DNA of 64,000 nucleotides from Teredinibacter haidensis (GCF_014211975.1 NZ_CP060084.1:3917001-3981000); one strand, 5' to 3'. Positions 17,825-28,420 are shown, counted from the stretch's first letter. Numbers and translations: made by a program. The notes: a model not told the origin generated them from the sequence alone.

Positions 17825-18531
17825 TAACGTATCTCCTTATAGGTATTCCAAAGTTGTTCGAATTTTTGCTGGTAATCCTGAACCGCTTTGGGGTGATAGC
17901 TCAGCATCAGGTTTTCTTGATTTTTTTCGCTGGCACTGCGCGTCCAGTTAAAACTGCCATTTAATAATTTATGTTGATCGAAAATAGCGAACTTATGGTG
18001 CATATGATGCGGACTGTTATCCAGTTTCACGGGGACTCCCTGCTCTGCAAGGTAGTGAATGTCTGAGCCTTTATCGAACGATTTATCATCGTCAGTAATA
18101 ATTCGAACGTTTACACCTCGGTTATGAGCACGAACGATAGCGTTGGTTAAATGATTATCTGAAATGGTGAACACACAAATCGCCATCTGTTTTTTAGTTT
18201 CATGGCAAGTATCGATAATAGCTTTCCGACAGGCTTCGCCGGGGCTAAAGTAGCTGTTCGGCGACGGATAGCTGTCGGTAGAACCTATCGCTTTTAACGT
18301 TCGCTCCAACCATTTCGCAGCGACGGGCAGCTCTTCTAGGGCTGCGCGTTGAATAGCATGTGCAAGATGCTCTCGGTATAGATCGAAGCACTTATTATGC
18401 ATAAATCGTTTTTGCTCTTCGTTCAGGGCCTGCATTGTTGATTTCAGTACAGACTTTTCACTGCCCGAAAGCCGTAGATCTTCGAATGTGAAGCGTAGCT
18501 CTTGCTCAAGTTCACCTAGGGTTAGTGTCAT
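17824..18531 (-). CDS. phospholipase D-like (single HKD) hydrolase
   Basis: 235 residues from ATG 18531, which overlaps the rhomboid stop by ATGA; the frame upstream of it lies inside the rhomboid gene. The N-terminal half is helical with no known domain. The C-terminal half is a single PLD domain with MHHKFAIFDQHKLLNGSFNW (H-x-K-x4-D, GS) and QENLMLS. Single-HKD proteins of this type act as dimers on DNA/RNA or cardiolipin. There is no signal peptide. It is translationally coupled to a rhomboid protease before it and a zinc-ribbon gene after it. Confidence 0.8.
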   Translation of the reverse strand: MTLTLGELEQELRFTFEDLRLSGSEKSVLKSTMQALNEEQKRFMHNKCFDLYREHLAHAIQRAALEELPVAAKWLERTLKAIGSTDSYPSPNSYFSPGEACRKAIIDTCHETKKQMAICVFTISDNHLTNAIVRAHNRGVNVRIITDDDKSFDKGSDIHYLAEQGVPVKLDNSPHHMHHKFAIFDQHKLLNGSFNWTRSASEKNQENLMLSYHPKAVQDYQQKFEQLWNTYKEIR

Positions 18532-19073
18532 TTTCGTCCTCTGCGTCGTACCAAAAAGTAAGCACAAACAATACCCGAAACCGCACCGAATAGATGTGAT
18601 TCAAATGAAATACGCGGATCATTGGGTAAAACACCCAAGATCATACTACCCCAAAAGAATAGGACGAAGAGCGCAATCGCAATGTTATAGAATTTTCGAT
18701 CGAACCACGCCGTGGCTATCGAAAGGCTCCACAAACCAAATACCCAACCACTGGCGCCGATATGCATCGCATGTCGGCCAAGGATCCACACTAGGCTGCC
18801 CGTAACCGTAATGATGAAAAGACTGCTCAACACATAGAAGCGGATTCCCCGCAGTAGACATAAGGCGCTGAACACGATTAATCCAATTAAGTTGTTGGCT
18901 AGATGCGCCCAGCTCCCATGTAAAAATGGTGCCGTAAATATGTAAGGCAGGGTGCTAGTATTTCCGGGTAAAATGCCAAATTGTAATAACTTCCCGTCTA
19001 CAACACTATTGGCAAGATGCACTCCAACCAGAACAATAACCAGCCACAAAATTACCTTTATTCTTACTTGCAT
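18528..19073 (-). CDS. rhomboid-family intramembrane serine protease
   Basis: About 181 residues with six membrane segments. The family core is present: HGSWAHLANNLIGLIVF, GASGWVFG with the catalytic Ser (GxSG) and SHLFGAVSGI with the catalytic His. ATG 19073 (or GTG 19076) directly abuts the stop of the AAA+ gene. The length corresponds to the minimal six-helix type. It may cut single-pass membrane proteins; a link to the flotillin/PspA locus is suggested by position only. Confidence 0.88.
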   Translation of the reverse strand: MQVRIKVILWLVIVLVGVHLANSVVDGKLLQFGILPGNTSTLPYIFTAPFLHGSWAHLANNLIGLIVFSALCLLRGIRFYVLSSLFIITVTGSLVWILGRHAMHIGASGWVFGLWSLSIATAWFDRKFYNIAIALFVLFFWGSMILGVLPNDPRISFESHLFGAVSGIVCAYFLVRRRGRK

Positions 19074-19076
19074 CAC

Positions 19077-22000
19077 TTACAGCTGCTTTTTGGTTGCCAT
19101 TTTTTCTAGCTCTCTTAATTGTACTGAAACCTCACCCATTTTTTCATGCGTACGCAAATCGATTTCCAGTTTTTTTTCCATACTTCGCACTAAAGGAAAG
19201 ATACTGTTTTCGATGGTATCCGCCAATACTCGTAGCAACTGATCGATCCCTGGAACGGGCTGATTAACAACACTCACCTGGGGCGGCTCAATTTTGCTAT
19301 GGGATTCGGCAAAAGCCTGTAAACTCTGGCTAAATTTTCCCAGGGCATTGCTCAGTAATTTACTATCTCGGCTTTGCTGTGAAGGCTCGGCCTCCCTTGC
19401 TGATCGACTTTCTGTATTTTCTGCGATACCTTTCACACCAGCAACTAGATCCACCAGTTGTGCTACAACCTTCGTCCCAGTATCTGAATCATCACCACCC
19501 ATCGCTTTGTTACGCAAAAAATCTGCTTGAATTTGTGTCCAGCGAGCCGCTTGGTCTGCGGTCATATTACCGCGTAACTCTGCCAGTTTTAGTAAATTTT
19601 CCTCTGCACCCGCCGTGAGCAATTGCGCTTCACCAAGATAGTGGTCCTGAATAAGCTGCATGAGCTCTTCGCTATTCATAACCGCAGATAGCTTTTCACC
19701 CATTTTATTCATATTGCGATAGCTACCTTGCAACTTAAATGGCGGCTGGGTACGATATTTATCAGCCTGTGCGGCGGAGATAATATATTGTTGATTGATT
19801 TTTAAAACTACATCACGAATAACGAAAAGCTTTTTCAACACATCGACAATTTCGTTAATCTCCGCACCGCTGTACTGATGACTTAGATTAGTCGTCGCTA
19901 CTTCCTTACCCTGAGCAAGCTCGATAAGCAGATAGACATCTTTAATGTCACGCGTTGCCAGCGGAGCTAATACAGGGTTGGATGTTAAACTGTTTTCAAT
20001 ATAGCTAAGCGCAAACTGTTCATCCATACCACCAAGAATGTCACCGAGGTTATAGATGTCGGCTCGGTTGGCCAGCATATCGGGTATTTTGAAGAGGTCG
20101 CCAGATTCCGTATAGGGGTTTCCCGCCATGACCACGCAGAATTTCTTACCTCGCATATCGTAGGTTTTGGTTTTCCCTTTCCAAATCCCCTCAATACGGC
20201 GTGTTCCATCACACAAAGAAATAAATTTCTGCAAAAATTCCGGGTGAGTGTGTTGAATATCGTCCAGGTACAACATCACGTTGTTACCCATTTCCAAACC
20301 CAGATTCAACTTGTGTAGCTCCTGCCGTGCGGTTGCGTTAGGCGCTTGCTCTGGGTCCAGCGATAAAACATCGTGGCCTAGGGAAGGGCAATTGACTTTC
20401 ATAAAAATTAAACCCAGTCGATTGGCGACATATTCCATCAACGTGGTTTTACCGTAACCGGGAGGGGATATCATCATCAACAGACCCATTAGGTCCGTAC
20501 GTTTATTCTCGCCAACCGTTCCCATTTGCTTGGCCAAATTGTCCCCAATCATGGGAAGATAGGCTTCATTGATAAGCCGGTTGCGCACAAAGGAACTTAG
20601 GGGACGAGGTTTGAACTCCTCTAACCTAAGCGCAGCTCGCTCTTTTGCAATAATGGCTTGGCGGGTTGTTAAATATTGATTGTAGCCGGTAACAAAGACT
20701 GTACGGTGATGATCCAGACGCGTAAAAAATTCGTCTACCGCTATCGCCAGTCTACGGTTCTGAATACGCTTATGCTCTCCCATCAAACCGTCGACAGTTA
20801 ATTCAAGATCCACCTCAGTAAATCTGCGATCCAACCGCTCATCGGCATTTATCAGCGCAGCAGCTTCCGGAATATAGCGTTGGAAGTCGTTCAGCTGCTT
20901 ATCCCTCACCAACGCGCTTAACCAAGCGCAAGAGAGATTCCATCGCTCGCCAGGCCAGCCCATCATTTTTTCCAGCGCTATCTGGAATCGTCGCCAACTA
21001 TCGTCATCCAAGGTTCGCTTAAGTTCATCCGCAAGCTCACGAGCATATTTTGAGCCGATAAAGGCCACGCGTTCGCGTCCCAACTCACTGACGAGGTAGT
21101 CTGCTGCGCGCCGTAGCTCCAGCGGGGCGACATCAATCGGATGTTGAACTAGAAATTGCTGCATTGCCTTATGAACTTCTTCTACCAGTAATTCGTGCGC
21201 ATCTGCACTGGTGAATTGCTCGCGCATGCGCACAGCAGACTGAGCTCGCTCCATCCAGGTTTCGAACGTTAAGCGCTTATTTTTTTGCTGTCGGGAGATG
21301 TGTTGAATATTGGCCCAAAAAACCTGGGCGATACCCCGAGACTTAGGATCGAAAATTAGTAGATCAGCCGCATCCATTGCTGGCAGCAATCGCTGTAGTA
21401 TTTTTACCGCATCGTGGTCGTGAATACCTTTTTCATAGCCCTCTTTATAACGCGGTGTTGCGAACTCTCTCACCAATGTTAGCAGCGATTTTTCATCTAA
21501 TAGGGCGGTGTACAATTGTTTCAAGCTTAGTCCGTCTTCCCGCTGCTGGGCACTACGGAGAATTGACGCCGCCAAGTATTCCGCTCGACAGACTTCATCG
21601 CTTTCAGATTCCAGGGTCACTTGCCAGTAGGGCTGCAAGGCCTTCAATTGCTGATTATCGATCGGTTCGAAAAAATCCGTACCCGTTAGGTGGATATTGA
21701 GCTCATCCGCCCTTGGTAAAATCGTAAGATCGAGTTCCTGGGTGTTAACACTGAACTTGTGCCGCGGCCCCAGCTTAATAACGGTACCACCACCTTCGTA
21801 GATATCCGTTTTATCGCGTAAAACCCGCAAAGCCTGTTCTTTTGCTGCCTTAAATTTTGCTTCTATATCATCTGCTTTCACAGCAGCATTTAGTTCGCGA
21901 AGCTGTTTAACGAAATCTCTGATTTTTTGTACCAAGGGATCACTGGCAAAATATGTATTCAATTTGTCCGCTTCTGTAAATTTCGTTGAACGCTTTTCAA

Positions 22001-24389
22001 TACTCCCCAATATGCGGTTCGCCGCATCCGCAATAGACTGCGAACGTCTTTCTCGCTCGTCCAGTAATTGCTGCTTACGGCTTTCAAATGTTTCGTAAAT
22101 CTCCTCCCGCTTGGCCATGATATCGGCAAGAAATTGATCGAATTCACTGAACTGACTTTCCAGATCTTCTAGCTGCACTAAAAGGCGAGACATTTGTTCG
22201 TCGCAGCTTTCCGGTGAATTGGTCATGCCCAAGGCATTGGTAATACTTTGGGTAAAGAGCTTAAATTGTGCAGAAAACTCTGCTATAGCTTCGGCAGAGC
22301 CTAGATTTTTCTGTTTATGTCGGGCGTCGGCCTTGCTCTGATTCAGCCTAGAATACACTTCAGAAATCGCGTCGATAATCCGAGTACGAAGTGTCGCATC
22401 GTTTACTTTTAATGTTGATAGCAACTCTGAGAGCAAATCCAGACCAGCTGCTGTTTTTTCAATTGTCTCAATAATAGGATGTAGCTCTGCAATGGTACTA
22501 ACAGCGCTAACGTCCTGATTGAGAGTCTCAATTTTTTGGTAGTAGGGTTGCAGAGCATTTTCGTTCGCCAGAAATTCAACCGTACGCTCACTGAGCTGGT
22601 CTTGCACTTCCGTTAGCAGCTCTTCCATGTTATCGATAGCGCCCGTATCAATATACCGGTAGGATTTAATGGTGGCCAAATGTCCGGAATGTTGGCGTAG
22701 CTCATCTAAGGCATCGACATATTCTTCGGCTGTTTCCCAGGAGGCTGAGCGAATTCTTTCTACCAATACTTTGTGTTTTTCCTTCGCATTATTGAGCGCA
22801 CTGCCAGACTGATTGCGTATACTCTCAACTTTCGCAAATTCATCAATGGCCAATTCAGCAGTATCAGCCACATCGCGCAGGGTTTCCCCAATTACGCTTA
22901 GTTCAGCAATTTCTGTTTCAACATCGCTTAGCCAATAGTGATTATCAAAAACCTTCAGTGAAGCCTTTGCCAACTCTTCATACAGGCGAACCGATACTGA
23001 TTGGTTACCAATCGTTTTGCAAACGCTGAGTAAATCAGAGATACCCCGCACCAAGGGGGCATTACCAATTCGCCCGAGGAATGTTTGGCTGGTGGGCGCT
23101 TTACTGGCAAATTCATCGCTTACATAAGGCGTATGCCAAATTTGCATTGGATGTATACGGGTGGGCTCTTTTTCGGCAGAAAATATAACGAGCTGACCGG
23201 AACTGGAAAGCGCATAACCATGGCCGAAAATTGGGTTCGCCAGCTTTTTATCGATCATGTTGTACGACATTAGACCCACGACCCCCTCAACGGGTTCGTA
23301 AAAAACATAGAGAACATCTTCGCCATTCGGCGAGCGAATCATTCGCTTGAAGCGCAGGCCGTCGGTTTGTTCGTCGAATGTTTTATGTTCGCCTCCCTGC
23401 AAATAGTAACCGCCGGGAAACACAATACCGTGGTCTTCCGGTAGCTGAACACAGGACGCACCAATTGCATCGATACGACTAACCACTGAGGTAATTGTGT
23501 TAAATACGAAGTAGCGCCAGATCTCCTCGCGGTAGGGCAGTATTTTGATTAGTATCAGATCGCCAAGGGGCGCATAAAAATAGTCTGCATCATCAATCGA
23601 CTGGGTTTTGTCTTCAACATTTTCACGATAAATACCCAAACCGTCTTCGGTATTGTTTTCTATCTTAACGGTAAGATCACCACCAACAGTTTCGACAAAT
23701 ACCGTATCCAAAATATTCACATGGGGATGTTTGCCATGTACCGTATCGTCACGCGTTGCTTCTATCCATTCAAAATCATACGCCGCCGGAAGCTGAATAT
23801 CCCGCTCCCCTCGGTTATCGATATAGTCCACTTTATTGCCATCAGGCGAAACCGACCAGCGAAAAACGCGAATATCTTCAAGGCGTTCGCCAATCTGAAA
23901 GCCCATTAACAGTTTCCCGTTTTTTTGGGTAACCTCTAAAAGCTTTGTATTTTTGTAGTAACGATAAAGTTCGGAAAAATCTTGATTAAAACGACTGTCG
24001 GCCAAAAACGAGCGAGCGATAGGCCTCTCAGCCAGCTCCAAATTCTTACTGCTTCCCTCTATGGAAAAAAGCGCAAAAACATCTTCTACATGAGTTTCTT
24101 TTTTTAACCCAATAAAGACATTATATCCAAACAGGAGATAATCACCCACCTGAACAATATCTCGAGCAATACAATTATTTTCTGTGCGAACACGTACGCG
24201 TGCCGCGACTGTCATATCTGTGCTGCCAAACTCACTTAAGCGAGCGTCGTTTAAAGAGCGTGCTTTTTGCTCAAGGGTTGCCCCCTGATCGAGCAAACGT
24301 TTTTTAATAACCTCGTACGCACCGCCTTCTGCAACAGCTTTATCGACGAGTATCTCGTTGTTGTCCTGTAGTTGACGATCATCCGCCAT
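19077..24389 (-). CDS. giant AAA+ ATPase with coiled coils (DUF3686-type)
   Basis: 1770 residues. The first 450 residues form a repeated beta-rich region (DYLLFGYNVFIGLKKETHVE, GIVFPGGYYLQGGEH) of the kind seen in DUF3686, annotated in databases as a DNA-repair ATPase. Long coiled coils cover about 480-850. The AAA+ core is C-terminal: Walker A SPPGYGKTTLMEY near 1308, Walker B NVMLYLDDIQH near 1372, sensor 1 CVVMAGNPYTESG. A helical region rich in heptads ends the protein. It lies downstream of flotillin and PspA genes, so remodelling of membrane assemblies is more likely than DNA repair; this is inference. No signal peptide. Confidence 0.85.
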   Translation of the reverse strand: MADDRQLQDNNEILVDKAVAEGGAYEVIKKRLLDQGATLEQKARSLNDARLSEFGSTDMTVAARVRVRTENNCIARDIVQVGDYLLFGYNVFIGLKKETHVEDVFALFSIEGSSKNLELAERPIARSFLADSRFNQDFSELYRYYKNTKLLEVTQKNGKLLMGFQIGERLEDIRVFRWSVSPDGNKVDYIDNRGERDIQLPAAYDFEWIEATRDDTVHGKHPHVNILDTVFVETVGGDLTVKIENNTEDGLGIYRENVEDKTQSIDDADYFYAPLGDLILIKILPYREEIWRYFVFNTITSVVSRIDAIGASCVQLPEDHGIVFPGGYYLQGGEHKTFDEQTDGLRFKRMIRSPNGEDVLYVFYEPVEGVVGLMSYNMIDKKLANPIFGHGYALSSSGQLVIFSAEKEPTRIHPMQIWHTPYVSDEFASKAPTSQTFLGRIGNAPLVRGISDLLSVCKTIGNQSVSVRLYEELAKASLKVFDNHYWLSDVETEIAELSVIGETLRDVADTAELAIDEFAKVESIRNQSGSALNNAKEKHKVLVERIRSASWETAEEYVDALDELRQHSGHLATIKSYRYIDTGAIDNMEELLTEVQDQLSERTVEFLANENALQPYYQKIETLNQDVSAVSTIAELHPIIETIEKTAAGLDLLSELLSTLKVNDATLRTRIIDAISEVYSRLNQSKADARHKQKNLGSAEAIAEFSAQFKLFTQSITNALGMTNSPESCDEQMSRLLVQLEDLESQFSEFDQFLADIMAKREEIYETFESRKQQLLDERERRSQSIADAANRILGSIEKRSTKFTEADKLNTYFASDPLVQKIRDFVKQLRELNAAVKADDIEAKFKAAKEQALRVLRDKTDIYEGGGTVIKLGPRHKFSVNTQELDLTILPRADELNIHLTGTDFFEPIDNQQLKALQPYWQVTLESESDEVCRAEYLAASILRSAQQREDGLSLKQLYTALLDEKSLLTLVREFATPRYKEGYEKGIHDHDAVKILQRLLPAMDAADLLIFDPKSRGIAQVFWANIQHISRQQKNKRLTFETWMERAQSAVRMREQFTSADAHELLVEEVHKAMQQFLVQHPIDVAPLELRRAADYLVSELGRERVAFIGSKYARELADELKRTLDDDSWRRFQIALEKMMGWPGERWNLSCAWLSALVRDKQLNDFQRYIPEAAALINADERLDRRFTEVDLELTVDGLMGEHKRIQNRRLAIAVDEFFTRLDHHRTVFVTGYNQYLTTRQAIIAKERAALRLEEFKPRPLSSFVRNRLINEAYLPMIGDNLAKQMGTVGENKRTDLMGLLMMISPPGYGKTTLMEYVANRLGLIFMKVNCPSLGHDVLSLDPEQAPNATARQELHKLNLGLEMGNNVMLYLDDIQHTHPEFLQKFISLCDGTRRIEGIWKGKTKTYDMRGKKFCVVMAGNPYTESGDLFKIPDMLANRADIYNLGDILGGMDEQFALSYIENSLTSNPVLAPLATRDIKDVYLLIELAQGKEVATTNLSHQYSGAEINEIVDVLKKLFVIRDVVLKINQQYIISAAQADKYRTQPPFKLQGSYRNMNKMGEKLSAVMNSEELMQLIQDHYLGEAQLLTAGAEENLLKLAELRGNMTADQAARWTQIQADFLRNKAMGGDDSDTGTKVVAQLVDLVAGVKGIAENTESRSAREAEPSQQSRDSKLLSNALGKFSQSLQAFAESHSKIEPPQVSVVNQPVPGIDQLLRVLADTIENSIFPLVRSMEKKLEIDLRTHEKMGEVSVQLRELEKMATKKQL

Positions 24390-24404
24390 GATTTTTCCCT
24401 AGTT

Positions 24405-24620
24405 TTATTCTTTCTCTGCTTGTACCGGTAGGCGTTCTTCGGTTTCTTTTGTCGTGTTTAAGCTTTTGCCCAATAAGCCAACCAACGCACCAATACCGGC
24501 GCCTAGCAAAACGCTTCCTACGACATTATTATTTTTGCTTCCGTGCAGAGCACCAAGCCCTGCACCTATGGCGGAAGCAACGCCAACATCTTTATTTAAA
24601 AAGTGCTTGTGTTTGTCCAC
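24405..24620 (-). CDS. glycine-zipper small membrane protein
   Basis: 71 residues. A Gly/Ala zipper (VGVASAIGAGLGALHG, VVGSVLLGAGIGALVGLLG) forms two short membrane hairpins; the ends are charged. It stands between the flotillin gene and the AAA+ gene on the same strand, so it is part of that locus. The family is not named. Confidence 0.65.
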   Translation of the reverse strand: MDKHKHFLNKDVGVASAIGAGLGALHGSKNNNVVGSVLLGAGIGALVGLLGKSLNTTKETEERLPVQAEKE

Positions 24621-24699
24621 CCAGTTAGCCCTCTTCTTATTTTTATCGGAATTATCCGTAAACGAGCAACTTTGTCGCTCATTTACGGGCAGCGGTTAT

Positions 24700-26628
24700 C
24701 TACTGCGGCGTTACATCGCGACTACCCGCCGCCTGTGCTCCAGCAGACATCGCCATGACTTTTTCTAGTAGAGTAGCAATGGTGGCGCTTTTACCTGCGA
24801 GTCCATCTACGGCTTTACCAATAGACAGAGATTTCGCAAAGTTATCAAAGAAGTGCTCTTCACCACCAACAATGTCGATATGCGCTTTACCCAGTGCAGT
24901 TGCCAGTACTTCTGCATTTTCCTTCGCAATTTCTTTACCGGCTTCAATAGCTGCCACAGCCTCGTTGAAGGCGGTTTCTAGCGTCATTCGGAACTCTTCG
25001 TGATCGCGCGCCTTATCGCTCATACTGCCCATCGCTTCGAATTTGTCCACCAAACCATCGGCCTCGGCCTTAAATTGCTGGCGGGTAACATCTGCTTTGG
25101 CAATCCCGGTTTCACGTACCGCTTTCGCTTTAGATTCACCAGTAAGGGCAATTACCAACGCTTCTGCCTCACCTTTAGAGCCAATAACTCGCGCCTCTGC
25201 TAAGCCTTCTTTTTCCAGAGCATCGGCCTTGGCCTCCTGAACTTTGGCTTCAGCAAGCCCAGAAGCCGCTTGCTCTGCCTGAGCACCTTCGGCCAATTTT
25301 TTCTTTGCATCCGCTGTTTTAGCTGCCGCTTCCAAATCAGCTTGGGCGAGTGTGGTAATTTCCATAGCTTTATGCTTAGCCGCTAATTCTTCCGCTTCCG
25401 CTTCTTTGACAATTTTAACCTTTTCTTCTTCGGCTGTAGCTTCAGCGGCTAGTACCTGTACCTGCTTAACCCTGTCAGCTTCTGAAACTTCTCGAACTTC
25501 CTTAATTTTCTCTTCTTCGATTGCCACCGTTTTGTCTACTGAAATTCGCTCGCGAATAACATTAGCAATTTCCTTTTTCTCAACCTCTATTGCCTTTTCT
25601 GCTTCAATTCGCTGTAGCTCTACTTCTCGCTCCCGAGATACGACCTCTAGATCCCTTGCACGGGTTACTTTCTCAACTTCAATCACCACCGCACGCTGAC
25701 GGTTTTGTTCAGCCACTTCAATTTCACGCTGCTGATTTTCGGACTGAACTTTCAAATCCTGATCAACAAGAAGTGTCGCCATTTCAGCTTTCTTACGCTC
25801 TTCTTCCTGAACGCGTTTTGTTTCAGCGGTTTCTCGCGCTTGAATTGTCAAAATTTCACGTTGCTGACGAGCTTCTGCATCTTTTTGCTGTCGCTCAAGT
25901 TCCAGCATAGCTTCCACGGTGCTCACGTTTTTCTTTTTAATGGCCAACTCTTCATCGCGCTCAAAGATATTGGTTTTAATATTTTGAGTCGCGGTTAGCT
26001 CGGTAATTTTACGAATACCTTCAGCGTCCAGAATATTGGCAGGATCAAGCGCTAACTTTGGCGTTTGCTCTAAATAGTCAATCGCTACGTCTTCTAACGC
26101 ATAGCCATTGAGATCATTACCTATCACCTCAATTATTTTGTCGCGAAACTGCTGTCGATCTTCAAATAATTTTACGAATTCTATTTGTTTACCTACTGTT
26201 TTTAGTGCTTCAGAGAACTTCGCATTAAACAACTCATGAACAGCATTTTTGTCAGACGCTCGGTCGGCACCAAGTGATTTTGCTACCTTTAGCACATCCT
26301 CAGGTGTCTCATTTACTCGCAAGTAGAACGCAACGGTAATATCTGCTCGCATATTGTCGGCACAGATCAAACCTTCTTTTCCTCGTCTGTCTACTTCCAG
26401 AGTGATCAGAGAAATTCTCATCAACTCTTTTTTATGGATAACAGGTAATATCCAAGATCCCGTAAAAAACACCTTTGGCTTTTCACTAAGATCATTTTTT
26501 ATCAGCGCAACGCCTTGCTCTACCTTTATGTAGAAGGCTTTGAACAGGGCCATAATACCCAGTACTAAGATAAAAAATATACCTACACCAATAACAATCA
26601 TGGTGAACAGTGGTAAATGGTCTGGCAT
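24700..26628 (-). CDS. yqiK: flotillin-like SPFH protein (YqiK type)
   Basis: 642 residues. One N-terminal membrane helix (IVIGVGIFFILVLGIMALF), an SPFH/Band-7 domain (VALIKNDLSEKPKVFFTGSW to about residue 190) and a very long Glu/Ala/Lys coiled coil with flotillin EA repeats (EAEELAAKHKAMEITTLAQA, KADVTRQQFKAEADGLVDKF). Flotillins assemble membrane microdomains. The upstream gene is a YqiJ-type OB-fold membrane protein, the normal partner of YqiK. The start MPDHLPLFTMIV is preceded by AGGAG at 6-7 bases. Confidence 0.93.
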   Translation of the reverse strand: MPDHLPLFTMIVIGVGIFFILVLGIMALFKAFYIKVEQGVALIKNDLSEKPKVFFTGSWILPVIHKKELMRISLITLEVDRRGKEGLICADNMRADITVAFYLRVNETPEDVLKVAKSLGADRASDKNAVHELFNAKFSEALKTVGKQIEFVKLFEDRQQFRDKIIEVIGNDLNGYALEDVAIDYLEQTPKLALDPANILDAEGIRKITELTATQNIKTNIFERDEELAIKKKNVSTVEAMLELERQQKDAEARQQREILTIQARETAETKRVQEEERKKAEMATLLVDQDLKVQSENQQREIEVAEQNRQRAVVIEVEKVTRARDLEVVSREREVELQRIEAEKAIEVEKKEIANVIRERISVDKTVAIEEEKIKEVREVSEADRVKQVQVLAAEATAEEEKVKIVKEAEAEELAAKHKAMEITTLAQADLEAAAKTADAKKKLAEGAQAEQAASGLAEAKVQEAKADALEKEGLAEARVIGSKGEAEALVIALTGESKAKAVRETGIAKADVTRQQFKAEADGLVDKFEAMGSMSDKARDHEEFRMTLETAFNEAVAAIEAGKEIAKENAEVLATALGKAHIDIVGGEEHFFDNFAKSLSIGKAVDGLAGKSATIATLLEKVMAMSAGAQAAGSRDVTPQ

Positions 26629-26655
26629 GGTAAATCTCCTTATTGCTCTATTGTT

Positions 26656-27333
26656 TTATTCGCCTATAAAGTCATTTTCGGAAATGACTTTATAGATATT
26701 TTCTGTAGCAAGATATTCTAGTAGTACAACATGGTCACCACGGCTGAACGTTTCATCTTTATAAGATCGAATCTTAACAATTAGGCCCGCGCCACCATCT
26801 TCTACGGTTGCCTCACCAAAGCTTTGGTCTACGCGACCGGTACGTACAATGGCAATTTGTCCAACAATGGATTTTTCCACCTGCTGGTTGGCCGACTTAA
26901 AAATTGGGCGAAGTGGTTTAATCATCGCGGCAGTTAACATTGCCGCCAGATAGGTGCTACCTACGAGTACCGGAATACCCACAAGGAACTCGAGTATTAC
27001 ACCAGGGACCCATGGATATAAGAAATAGACCACGAAAAAGCTGATCATCCATCCCAATAACGCAATCATTGTCATTACGATGGTAAACGGCACACCATTG
27101 AGGCCCAATTTCAGTAACAATCCCGACATTACGTTGAGATTATTTAGCTCATCACCTAGATCGATATCATCGGATATATCAAAGTCCAAAAAATCTATAT
27201 CGACTAGGCCCAAAACGGCGAGAACCCAGTAAAGCACGCAAAAGATCAGAAGAACTGTAAAAATCACTGTTGGAAAGGAAGAACAGATTGCATAGAAAGG
27301 ATCCATCGCTTCAGTAAAAAATATTGCAAACAT
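26656..27333 (-). CDS. yqiJ: YqiJ-like membrane protein with OB-fold
   Basis: 225 residues: four hydrophobic segments in the first 155 residues, then a C-terminal OB-fold of NfeD/YqiJ type (VEKSIVGQIAIVRTGRVDQS, GGAGLIVKIRSYKDETFSRG). GGAG six bases before the ATG at 27333 supports this start. It precedes the flotillin gene by 27 bases, the arrangement of yqiJ-yqiK in Escherichia coli, where the pair builds flotillin domains. Confidence 0.9.
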   Translation of the reverse strand: MFAIFFTEAMDPFYAICSSFPTVIFTVLLIFCVLYWVLAVLGLVDIDFLDFDISDDIDLGDELNNLNVMSGLLLKLGLNGVPFTIVMTMIALLGWMISFFVVYFLYPWVPGVILEFLVGIPVLVGSTYLAAMLTAAMIKPLRPIFKSANQQVEKSIVGQIAIVRTGRVDQSFGEATVEDGGAGLIVKIRSYKDETFSRGDHVVLLEYLATENIYKVISENDFIGE

Positions 27334-27715
27334 TACTTTCTCCGGATGTATAGATGACTAACCGTTATTATTATCAATAGTGGCTGCTCGCGGGACCAAG
27401 CTGATTAAAGACTATAGTCGCGCTAAGATATAGATACACCTACTACCAAACTTTAGCCAACAGAACATAAAATGCGGTACCCAATCCAACTTCCCATGGT
27501 GCTACGAAAATAGATCGCTGCTCTAGGCCACAGGGTACGACGCTCAATAAATTTCGCGTCCTCGCCATATATGTGGGGAAGTTTAAAGGCAACTTATTTC
27601 ATTATATTGATCCTTGTGCTGTCTAATCGAATAAATGGTATTCTTGACAAACGTTTGCCGTCCCTGGTTAAAATAACAGCTATTTATTTTGAGATGCCTT
27701 GCTACCGGAGCATCT
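27334..27715. other. gap between pspA and yqiJ, probable second promoter
   Basis: 382 bases without a supported gene. On the minus strand a TATAAT hexamer (27601-27606 complement) and TTGTCA-N17-ATTAGA are the best promoter-like signals, so flotillin and AAA+ genes may be transcribed apart from pspA. A small AGATGC/GCATCT stem (27693-27716) just after pspA lacks a U-run. Confidence 0.4.
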
Positions 27716-28408
27716 TTACCTTCTACTTTTTTTCTTCAACCTCTCCAGCACATCGGCTGCGCGGCTAACTGAAGGCGCAATCCCAGCTTTTTCCAGCTTT
27801 TTCTGCAGAGTATCTTCCTGTATTTCATCTGCTAGTTCCGATGCAGCTTCCATCTGGGCGGACTTTAGCGCCTGCTTCTCTTTTATACGCGCCAGCGAAT
27901 CCATTGCTGTTCGCAGTTTTGAATTAGAACCGTTATCTCGCTCGGCAACAGCGGCCTGCGCACGCTGAACACTCTCCGTCGCTTTAACTGTATCGATCTG
28001 TTGTTTCAAGCGTTTTATATCCTGCTCTGCCTGTTTAATGGCTCTTTTTAAATCGTTTGCACTTTTGGTAAAGTCTGTTGCCACTTCATTTTCTGATAGA
28101 TACTCGTTTTCATATCCGACTATTTTTTCGGCGATCTCAATCGCCAAAGCCTCATCGCTCTTCTCTAGCGCTTTTACAGCGTAGCCTTCGTACTCTTTAA
28201 TACTGTGTTGCAACTGCCCAATTCTTTCCTCGGCCAGCTTTTGTCTGGCCATAATCGCAGTCAACCCTTCTCGTGATTGATTTATCTCGTCAGTTGCATC
28301 TCGTACTTCCTGATCGAGAATGCGCAATGCCTGGTTGTCGACAACCGCTTCACCCGCTTCGTAAATCCCACCGCGTAAGGCTGTAATCATTTTTGCCCAG
28401 ATGTTCAT
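27716..28408 (-). CDS. PspA/IM30 (Vipp1) family protein
   Basis: 230 residues, almost all helical coiled coil, starting MNIWAKMITALRGGIYEAGE, as PspA homologues do, with IRILDQEVRDATDEINQSRE-like spacing (LRILDQEVRDA). These ESCRT-III-like proteins coat and stabilise the inner membrane. The variant next to DUF2170 is YjfJ in Escherichia coli. It sits 12 bases after yjfI. Confidence 0.93.
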   Translation of the reverse strand: MNIWAKMITALRGGIYEAGEAVVDNQALRILDQEVRDATDEINQSREGLTAIMARQKLAEERIGQLQHSIKEYEGYAVKALEKSDEALAIEIAEKIVGYENEYLSENEVATDFTKSANDLKRAIKQAEQDIKRLKQQIDTVKATESVQRAQAAVAERDNGSNSKLRTAMDSLARIKEKQALKSAQMEAASELADEIQEDTLQKKLEKAGIAPSVSRAADVLERLKKKSRR

Positions 28409-28420
28409 TGTGCTTCTCCT

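Noticed and set aside
21377..21700. 107-residue frame opposite the AAA+ gene
   Set aside because: Lies wholly inside the coding region of a clear protein in the antisense direction.
25352..25699. Ser-rich frame opposite the flotillin gene
   Set aside because: Antisense shadow of Glu/Ala coiled-coil codons.
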